Positions 56,728 through 64,000 of a DNA stretch of 64,000 nucleotides are shown here, in pieces. Location of the stretch: NCBI GenBank assembly GCA_950022655.1, contig OX465583.1, forward strand, positions 64,694,306-64,758,305. The letters run 5' to 3'. The DNA is from Alentia gelatinosa. Its lineage: Eukaryota; Annelida; Polychaeta; Phyllodocida; Polynoidae. The notes below the pieces were generated by a model. That model was not told the origin of the DNA, searched no databases, and saw only the letters and a list, made by a program, of their open reading frames with translations. A program made the translations under genes and the position numbers. Position 1 is the stretch's first letter, and every line of letters begins with the position of its first letter.

Positions 56728-57542
56728 GCTTATTTCGGAGACCAGATGCTATGGAGGTCGTGCCGTTAAACAGCAAGAAGCCACCCGCCAATGGCTTCAG
56801 CGAGGTGGGCGAGACGGAGACGTGGAGACCGGCCTTCCCGGGCGGCGGGGGCCCGGCTCTTAACGGCCTGGAGGAGCCGGACACGGTGGAGCCTTTAAGC
56901 CGCTCATACCCCAGGGAGGGCCATCCTCCTGCTGCCGGCGTCCACGGATCAGTGTCCTTGACGGGGTCCAGGAGCTCACTTAACCACCCTGAGACGGGCG
57001 TGGTGCTCGGGGTACAAGGACTGGGGTCCACGAGTCGGGAGACCGGCCTGGGGGCATCCTCCTCGGCCCGGGAGGAGGGGCCGGGTACTGGAGGAGGTGC
57101 TGGAGGAGGAGCAGGGGGGACGTACACCAGCGCGGGGATCAACCAAGGCGTGGTGCAGCTGAGTAAGTCCCGCTCGGCTGACTTTGTCCTACCCCGGGAG
57201 AAGTCCACCCTACACAGTCAGAACCTGGACGTCACCTCGGTCCCGCCCGCCCAGGACCCGCTCAACCCGTCCCCGAGACACCGCTTCCACATCGACCAGC
57301 ACGTGGCCCTCCACCTCCAGCAGCCCTCCAGGGCCGGCTCCTCCGGGTCATCCAAGGGCTCCTCCGGGGGATCCCCGGCCGGGAACCAGGCGGCCTCGCC
57401 CGGCCCACACCTGCAGGAGGCTCGGGGGGCGGGGCAGAAGACAGGCAGGATCCAGGCACCTCACGTGGCATTCAGGCGGGCCAGGACCGTGTACGGGATG
57501 CAGGGGAACAGCAGCGCCCCGAAGCCACAGCCAGACGAGCAG
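56728..57542 (+). CDS. Putative internal exon 3 of the host gene, Gly/Ser/Pro-rich
   Basis: 815 bp after acceptor cgctcatctttttgcag, starting with two bases that complete a phase-1 codon, then an open frame of 271 codons to donor CAG, GTGGTA (57543); an alternative donor is three bases later. Third positions are GC-rich throughout. The product begins LFRRPDAMEVVPLNSKKPPA, has Gly-rich GTGGGAGGGAGG in the middle, a positively charged KSRSADFVLPREKS segment, a His-containing RHRFHIDQHVALHLQQ stretch, and ends FRRARTVYGMQG. It looks disordered, and I do not recognise a domain or family. Phase matches the exon ending at 43130. The ATG at 56751 could alternatively start a separate transcript, but the in-frame residues before it and the acceptor favour an internal exon. 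Confidence 0.65.
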
Positions 57543-57587
57543 GTGGTAATTTTTTCTAAAATTTTGTTAGCACTAGTCTTTTACATA

Positions 57588-57765
57588 CAGTAAAACCCCA
57601 CTTTTGGAACACCTCGCTTAAGGGAAAACTCCGCTTAAGGGGGACAATTTGCTCGGAACAGAAAGTGTTATTTAGGTTATTTTAACCCCGCTTAAGGGGC
57701 CACCTCGCTTAAGGGGACAATTTGCTCGGATGGGAGGGTGTCCCCCTTAAGCGGGATTTTCAAAA
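57588..57765. mobile_element. pogo-like MITE, diverged copy
   Basis: Preceded by TA, starts CAGTAAAACCCCACTTTTGG, with inverted cgcttaagggg and cccttaagcggg blocks. The right end is degenerate (gcgggattttca). It begins 45 bp into the intron after exon 3. Confidence 0.6.
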
Positions 57766-57769
57766 CCTA

Positions 57770-57853
57770 CAGTAGAACCCTGTGTAAGCGGACACCGTCT
57801 ATACCTGGCTAAAGCGTCTGCTTACACGGGGTTCGCTTACACTGGGTTTTCAT
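57770..57853. mobile_element. pogo-like MITE, short copy
   Basis: Starts TA, CAGTAGAACCCTGTGTAAGC, and its interior gtctgcttacacggggttcg is inverted relative to the start. The right end (gggttttcattcta) is decayed. Confidence 0.55.
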
Positions 57854-58763
57854 TCTATCGATGGTTAGGCTATGTGGTATATAAAACCTTTATATAGGTT
57901 TATAACTACACAGACACCCCACTGACGCCTACTTGACAACTTCAGGGGCCTACGCAGGTCGTTGTATTAGGTGGATAAGAAAATTATGTATAGAACACAT
58001 ATTGCAATCCCATCAAGTCATTGGTGTAGGATATTGCTGGTGTAAAGTTCCGGTCCTAAAGGCAATGGTATAGTACTTCAACGCCAGCCGTACAAATTGT
58101 ATAACAAGATGGTCTAGTTTAAAACTATAATAAGTCGTCTCTATGCGGTAGACATCATCCTTTTTAAATCACCTTTAGAACGTTGACTGTTCCTGAAATG
58201 AGTCTTAACAAATTTGTCCAGAAGGAATATCTCCTAGTATTTCAAAAATGGATATATGAACAGCTTAAAACATAAGTCAGTATGTATGCATTAACAGTTC
58301 AGAATAGAAGTCAATATAATCAATGCACACTTGGGCATGCCGACGTCTAATAATCCATAAGACGTATTCATACTGAGCAGCATGTACTGTGAATGCAGAT
58401 TATCACCTAAGTGGAAAAAGTACATGGGATTGGTGTAAGGTGCTGGGCTCAGGTACGCTATATTATGTTATACAACACCTCAGTGCAGGTAACCCCAATG
58501 CACGCATAATTCAAGGTGTGCCAAAGTCTAGAGCTAAATTCATTTATCCCTGAATACTTTCATTGGTGATACTGATCTGTTAAGACTTTATATAGCAAGA
58601 CATCTTAGGGTCCGATAAAATGTATTCTGATTGATAAAGAAATCATCCTATCTTTCCTGTTTTCATTTCGGCAACTCTTCACACAGGGTCTTAAGATTAT
58701 AGAATTGTCGGTTGGTTGGGTCTAAGCCTGTTGGTAGGAGGTGCATGGCTGCTAGAGGTGAGG
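57854..58763. other. Intronic DNA
   Basis: Nothing recognised apart from a short ttaggtggataa piece of the composite repeat near 57967. Confidence 0.45.
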
Positions 58764-58839
58764 AGGAGGGTGGGAGGGTGGGAGGGTGGGAGGGTGGGAG
58801 GGTGGGAGGGTGGGAGGGTGGGAGGGGGTTCAGGGGGTG
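58764..58839 (+). repeat. (GGGAGGGT)n microsatellite, G-quadruplex-forming
   Basis: About eight repeats of GGGAGGGTGGGAGGGT type on the plus strand, satisfying the G3N1 quadruplex pattern many times. The minus-strand frame through it is incidental. Confidence 0.92.
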
Positions 58840-60288
58840 GTCTTCCGATTGTTCACCGATGATGCCTGCTCTGATTAGAACAGATTCGGCTGAAATTATC
58901 AGCCAACAATGGTCGCTGCCTGGTCGGTATTTCCTGCGGCCGCTGCGTGACTGGAGCCGGGCGCCGCTTTGTAGCACTGCATGGAGAGGAGGAGGAGGAG
59001 GAGGACCAGTGACCGCTCTCATACTATGGCAAGCCGTTCTGGATGTTGTCATTTCGTCCATTTTCCGTCCACAGAATCAGTTTAATCCTGTCCATGGAAT
59101 TCCGTCCATGAGATCTGTGATTCCCTCCACGGAATCAGTGTTACCACTCATTTCATCCACGGAACCATGGAATTACAACCATAATATTGTTGTTTTGTCA
59201 CGAGGCTTAACTGTGTAGAGCTCCTATCCCACCGTGTTGCGACCACGGAAATTTTTTCCAAGCACGAAATTTTACAGGACTTCCATTGCAACGAAAAGAT
59301 TTACTGTCCACGGAATCAGTCCAACCACTGATTTCGTCCACAGAAGTACATCAATATATTTTAACTCACCCCTGGAATAAATGTCCATGGGAACTCGTTC
59401 TCCATGCCCCTACGAGTTTTTTTTCACGAAATAGATTTTTTTCACGAAATGACCCTTCTTCTCATGAAACAGCTTTTCGGTCACGAAATGTGTACTTACA
59501 TGGACGAAATCCCTTGAAACACTGATTCCGTGACGAAATATGAACGTAATGGTAACAGGCTGCGTCATATGAACAGCTATAATAATACATTCTCAGATAA
59601 CCAACCAAAACTCGAGAACTTTATCTGCTCTGACAATGTCTTATTGTCTTCTGTGTCCTACTTGGGCTGTACTAGGAAGAACGCTGCATAGATGCAGTGA
59701 ATGTACATCGTCCGTTTTTTCTCTGAATAAAAAAACAAAATCCCGAACGGCTTGCCATAGCTCCCTGCCCCTCTCCCTGACCACCGACTGACCATTCCCT
59801 GACCACTCACGCCACGCTCACTCACGGCACGACACGCCACAATGAGCCCTGACACGTTCCGACGTTTGTGCTTTGCTCAGTTCAATGTGAGTCGGATGTG
59901 GACAGAAGTTTTGTAAATGGTAACATTGTTGTGTTTTTGATGGTTCGGGTGGATGGGAGGGGTCAACGGGTACATGCTCCTTGTTTCGCTATTTGTTTAA
60001 GGAGAAAGAGTTGGTACACCTTCCTGGTCTGGGGAAACTATTTGGGGCCGTTGTGGGTTTGTGGGGATGGATTTTGTTTGGTGAACCTGGGTCCATCGGT
60101 TTTTTTTCAGTCCAGTAAAATATATATAGATCCCAATCAGGCCTCCCATTTCTTTCTTCTATTTTTTTTTTATCAAACTTCTTCATTAACAGTTACATTA
60201 GTACATCTCAATCATTTAATTTCATCCTAATCGTTAATACACCCAACAGGCACCAAGCATAGTTTGGCGCATAGATTGTTTGTTTTAG
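58840..60288. other. Intronic DNA; region with a scattered CCACGGAATC motif
   Basis: 58840-59050 is GC-rich. From 59050 to 59530, short motifs recur irregularly: tccacggaatcagt, tttcgtccacagaa, cacgaaatg. It looks like a decayed repeat. 59531-60288 shows nothing recognised. Confidence 0.45.
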
Positions 60289-60591
60289 TTTAGTTCGATT
60301 TTACGTCCAGTCAACCATTATAGGTCCTTTCCAGACTTTCTCAAGGTTCTTTTACACCACAATGGTGGTGAGCGAATCTATGTGATGAATTCAGGTAGAA
60401 ATCTCACCCCTACACATTTACCGAGGTGAGTTCTTTTACTTCCCACACCACATAGACATGGTATGAGAAGGATGGCCTTTGTTATAGCAGTAAATCTACC
60501 ACTGCTGGGGGTGGGACTCGAACCCACAACGTCTTACAACCTTGGGGTTACAAGTCCGGTGCTCTAACCATTGAGCTAACTCCCCACCCCA
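60289..60591 (-). mobile_element. tRNA-derived SINE, copy 4, with target duplication
   Basis: Complete reverse-orientation copy with clear box B (ggttcgagtcc on the minus strand) and box A (gttagctcaatgg). A perfect 11-bp duplication CGCATAGATTG flanks it (60278-60288 and 60592-60602). It is the best preserved head of the family in the window. Confidence 0.93.
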
Positions 60592-60602
60592 CGCATAGAT
60601 TG

Positions 60603-61029
60603 AAATCTTATTGCAGGATGAATAATCCATACAGGGATCAACATATGGAGCCTTGCTTAGACAAAGACTCTAGCTATTTTCTTTATTCTTAATCTTACAA
60701 AATTGAGTTTTAAAATGGACAGCTCTAACCTACCACCATGGGACAGAGTACACCAAGAGAGGAATTAATTTTCCAACGCATTCTTCATATTCAATGCTAT
60801 GTGTTAAGCTCGCTTTCTTATTCAAAATTCACATTTTCTGATAAGTAATATTATCACCAGAATCAATTAAAGATAAACTACCCAGGTACAGATAAACCAC
60901 TGGTATAATAGTTCCATGTGGATGGCTTCTAATCCCATTCTGCTCTACTTAGAGCAATTACGATCGCCCAAAAAGATAAAATATTAATTACCAACGGTTT
61001 TAAGGTCAGATCAATCAGTCGCCGAGGCA
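60603..61029. other. Intronic AT-rich DNA
   Basis: Nothing recognised. Confidence 0.4.
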
Positions 61030-61412
61030 GTAACTACTGGTCAGTATGGCATGCTGTGTGTGGGAGGCTCCGGCGGGGGTGGCGACAATGGCTGAATGGG
61101 CGGTCCCCGTGCGCGGCCACCCTCAACCCGACAGTAATCACCGGTCACACGCTAATTGTCCATTTGTGGCCCAAGTGGCCGCCGTGCGCGCGGACCGCTG
61201 TCGGGCCGGAAGTGGGGTGTCGGCGGCAGTACTCGGGCCCGGGTGACCGTCCGTCCGCCCGCTTCCCCGCCCACTCTCCCGCCCGCCCGCTCGCTAATAA
61301 CGGCCGTGTTTTAATGCCGAACAACAACCGATCAAACCGCCATTACACAGGGCCCGCGCGCGTCGGCGCCACATCAAAGTTAGAGCGACGCGCACGCCGC
61401 CTGGTGAGGGTT
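61030..61412. other. GC-rich, CpG-rich island
   Basis: A sharply bounded island with cgcgcggaccg- and ccgtccgcccgc-type sequence. Overlapping frames of 60-125 codons occur on both strands and none has both an acceptor and a donor. A promoter or regulatory island is possible; coding is unproven. Confidence 0.45.
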
Positions 61413-61500
61413 AAGAAGGCGCTATACTTGTAATTCCAAGGTTGTGGGTTCGAGTCTCACTTCTCCTTCGTCTCCAGCAGTGGTAAGAACCAGTAATGGT
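61413..61500 (+). mobile_element. SINE fragment
   Basis: Contains the box B region and the start of the body of the family (ttgtgggttcgagtctcact and ctccagcagtggtaag). It lacks box A and the 3' body. Confidence 0.6.
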
Positions 61501-61539
61501 TAACTTGAATCAGACCAACCAACCAACCAAAGTCTGGCT

Positions 61540-62452
61540 TTTTGCTCGCTCTCCTTCGCTCTCCCTCGCTCTCCCTCGCTCTCCGTCCCCCCTCCCACCG
61601 TCCCCCCGTCCCCCCGTCCCCCCGTCCCCCCGTCCCCCCGTCCCCCCGTCCCCCCGTCCCCCCGTCCCCCCGTCCCTCTCTCCCTCCCCCGTCCCCCCGT
61701 CCCTCTCTCCCTTCCCCCGTCCCCCCGTCCCTCTCTTCCTCCCCACGTCCCCCCGTCCCTCTCTCCCTCCCCCCGTCCCCCCGTCCCTCTCTCCCTCCCC
61801 CCGTCCCCCCGTCCCTCTCTCCCTACCCCCGTCCCCCCGTCACTCTCTTCCTCCCCCCGTCCCCCCGTCCCTCTCTTCCTCCCCCCGTCCCCCCGTCCCT
61901 CTCTTCCTCCCCCCGTCCCCCCGTCCCTCTCTTCCTCCCCCTGCCCCCCGTCCCTCTCTTCCTCCCCACGTCCCCCCGTCCTCTCTCCCCTCCCCCCGTC
62001 CCCCCGTCCCTCTCTCCCTCCCCCCGTCCCCCCGTCCCTCTCTCCCTCCCCCCATCATCCCGTCCCTCTCTCCCTCCCCCCGTCCCCCCGTCCCTCTCTT
62101 CCTCCCCCCGTCCCTCTCTTCCTCCCCCCGTCCCCCCGTCCCTCTCTCCCTCTCTTCCTCCCCCCGTCCCTCTCTTCCTCCCCACGTCCCCCCGTCCCTC
62201 TCTCCCTCCCCCCGTCCCCCTGTCCCTCTCTCCCTCCCCCCGTCCCCCTGTCCCTCTCTCCCTCCCCCCGTCCCCCTGTCCCCCCGTCCCTCCCCCCGTC
62301 CCCCCCCCCGTCCCCCCGTCCCCTCTCTCCCGTCCCCCCGTCCCTCTCTCCCGTCCCCCCGTACCCCCGTCCCTCTCTCCCTACCCCCGGCCCCCGTGCC
62401 CTCTCTCCCTCCCCCCGTCCCCCCGTCCCTCTCTCCCGTCCCCCCTCCCCCA
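61540..62452. repeat. C-rich satellite, (CCCCCCGT)n and a derived longer unit
   Basis: The array opens with about ten 8-bp units and continues with roughly 28-bp units combining CCCCCCGTCCCCCCGTCCCT with CTCTCCCT. Long proline-rich frames in all forward frames and Gly/Arg-rich frames on the minus strand are products of the repeat. The array runs into an assembly gap, so its true length is unknown. Confidence 0.93.
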
Positions 62453-62652
62453 NNNNNNNNNNNNNNNNNNNNNNNNNNNNNNNNNNNNNNNNNNNNNNNN
62501 NNNNNNNNNNNNNNNNNNNNNNNNNNNNNNNNNNNNNNNNNNNNNNNNNNNNNNNNNNNNNNNNNNNNNNNNNNNNNNNNNNNNNNNNNNNNNNNNNNNN
62601 NNNNNNNNNNNNNNNNNNNNNNNNNNNNNNNNNNNNNNNNNNNNNNNNNNNN
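62453..62652. other. Assembly gap, 200 N
   Basis: Exactly 200 undetermined bases, a conventional placeholder. The sequence after it (taaacggacccctgcag) is not repeat, so the far end of the satellite is missing. Confidence 0.99.
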
Positions 62653-63522
62653 TAAACGGACCCCTGCAGATTCCTGGTTGGTTTCGCGCCTCTGGGCTAA
62701 ATGTCGTCTGCTGATCACCATTACAGAAACCCAATATTTCCCGCCGCCACCAGTAATCCCTCCCCATTGATATTAACCTCGCGCCCGTGTTCTTTCATGT
62801 CCGTTTAGCCTTTCATGTTTCATTCTAACACGAGGCAAGCGGAAGGTCTTCCTCGGGGAGGCAATAATTAATTATGAGGATCGATCTTTCCGGCGCCATT
62901 TTCATTTCGCCACAGATGAGGATGCGGCCGGCCGCTGTGGGGTGTGGATGGCTCTCCGTGCGCTTTGAGTCGGGATTATAGGACTCAATTAGGGGATGTA
63001 GTGGCGACCACATGCGGCTGACCGACCCTCGGAGCAGAAAGCAGCCCTCTGGAGCTCCTAGAGGCTCAGGCACCCATTGTACCACACACACCCCTAGTGT
63101 CATTACTCGCTGTCGATGAAATGATGCTGAAATGATTATTCTTTCTTTTTTTGGTGGGGGGGGGGGGGGGGGGGGAGGAGAGAGATTATTGGTCTAAATT
63201 TTCAAGTATCTCGTTACATCGACTTTTTTTACGATATATTTTTAAGAATATGTCCATGTATAACTTCGAGGTTAATTTTACACATGGAAATTAAAATCGA
63301 GAACTGAGGTTTCAGATACAAGCGGTATGTTGTGCAGAGTTAACTCCGAGGAGCATGGAACTGCATACAATATGGACACCTTATATTAGGTGCCACGTGC
63401 GTGTTGAACGGCCATTAAATATGACAGTATAGGGGCCTACATAGGACGTACTAATAATGATAATAACAATGATAATAATAATAATCAAATAGATGTGTAA
63501 CAGCTTATTCCCCATGTTGCAG
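62653..63522. other. Non-genic DNA with GC patch and homopolymer
   Basis: 62660-63100 is moderately GC-rich without exon signals. A run of 20 G lies at 63156-63175. 63300-63400 carries a fragment of the composite-repeat hairpin (ggtttcagatacaagcgg). The segment ends in the pyrimidine-rich stretch before the possible exon at 63523. Confidence 0.45.
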
Positions 63523-63751
63523 ACACCGGTGAGCACGACCCAAGTCCTTGTCCAAGGAGCCCCAGGAGTACGCCTTCATGATCCCGCGGACGGTGACCTT
63601 CATCGCCGGGGACGGGGACGGGGGCGCCGACCTCCGACACGACACCCCCGCAGAAGGCCCTCACGTCAGGGCGGGGCCTCGGAGCGCGCCGCCAGATCCA
63701 GGTCCAACCAAAGGGCACAGCGCACGGCCGGCGGCGCCCCTACGAGGATAG
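63523..63751 (+). CDS. Possible exon 4 of the host gene, boundaries unresolved
   Basis: A GC-rich block follows a good acceptor (attccccatgttgcag). From that acceptor a phase-0 frame is open (TPVSTTQVLVQG and so on) to about 63939. However, the frame with coding-like third positions is another one, reading SKEPQEYAFMIPRTVTFIAG from about 63551 to a TAG at 63751, and it has a TGA at 63530 just inside the acceptor. Either the true acceptor is later (AG at 63543-63544 or 63555-63556, both phase 0 and compatible with the exon ending at 57542), or there is an indel in the sequence, or this is not an exon. The product is not recognised. Confidence 0.33.
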
Positions 63752-64000
63752 ACCCGGGGGCATCGGGCCGGGGTGCGGGCAGGGCACGGACAATGAGCCT
63801 AGGTTCTCCACCAATAGGCAGGGGGGGCAGAGGAAGGGGCACCGGGCCCTCAGCCCTTCTCTGTCGCCACAGGGGGCATGCGGAACAAGACCACACTCAA
63901 CCTGTATATGCGGCCAACGCAAACTCCGCGGTGGAATAAGCCCTCCCGAAGATAATAACAAGTGTTTAAAAAAAACAATTTACTCCAAGTCATCTGAATT
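63752..64000. other. GC-rich then AT-rich tail of the window
   Basis: Continuation of the GC-rich block to about 63950, with overlapping frames on both strands; then AT-rich. No boundary is supported. Confidence 0.4.

Noticed and set aside
56751..57593. Single-exon gene starting at the ATG at 56751
   Set aside because: The frame is open upstream to a strong acceptor, and its phase matches the preceding exon; the 3' end beyond the donor turns AT-rich, so the last codons are intron.
61496..62770. Proline-rich and Gly/Arg-rich frames of 290-424 codons on both strands
   Set aside because: They are translations of the C-rich satellite and run through the N gap; every frame is open because of repeat composition.

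Overview
The window is non-coding-rich DNA from an animal genome, probably a marine invertebrate. The evidence is spliced-looking GC-rich exons with long introns, tRNA-derived SINEs with target-site duplications, abundant foldback and MITE-like elements, several minisatellites, and one env-bearing Ty3/gypsy (Metaviridae) provirus. A mollusc or other lophotrochozoan fits; amphioxus or another invertebrate cannot be excluded. I see nothing prokaryotic: no operons, CRISPR or IS elements.

Layout. 1-6.3 kb: intergenic or intronic DNA with a 1.2 kb higher-order minisatellite (1862-3098), a short AT-rich array and dispersed repeats. 6.3-14.5 kb: a short inverted-repeat element (6313-14467) split by a structurally intact minus-strand retrovirus-like element (6525-14360). 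Its two 268-bp LTRs look identical and it carries full gag, pol and env frames. 14.5-42.9 kb: AT-rich DNA holding foldback elements, minisatellites of 60, 33, 73 and 43 bp, SINEs, pogo-like and Harbinger-like MITEs and GC-rich islands. 42.9-64 kb: further repeats, including a 30-bp minisatellite and nested inverted-repeat elements, an assembly gap of 200 N inside a (CCCCCCGT)-rich satellite, and more GC-rich islands.

Host gene. Three plus-strand GC-rich open segments, 19139-19281, 42914-43130 and 56728-57542, each have a plausible acceptor and donor, and their codon phases fit one another. I infer they are internal exons of one gene with 13-24 kb introns that fill most of the window. A possible fourth exon lies near 63523-63751. 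The predicted product is a low-complexity, Ser/Pro/Gly-rich, partly acidic protein that I do not recognise. Part of the second exon is duplicated 189 bp downstream, and the acceptor region of the third is partly triplicated.

Provirus. Gag (zinc knuckle and RG-rich tail), Pol (protease, RT, RNase H, integrase) and Env (signal peptide, furin-type site, fusion-peptide-like segment, membrane anchor) lie in the order expected for an errantivirus-like element. Gag and pol are joined by a GGGAAAC heptamer directly abutting the gag stop, the classical -1 frameshift arrangement. The LTR identity implies a very recent insertion.
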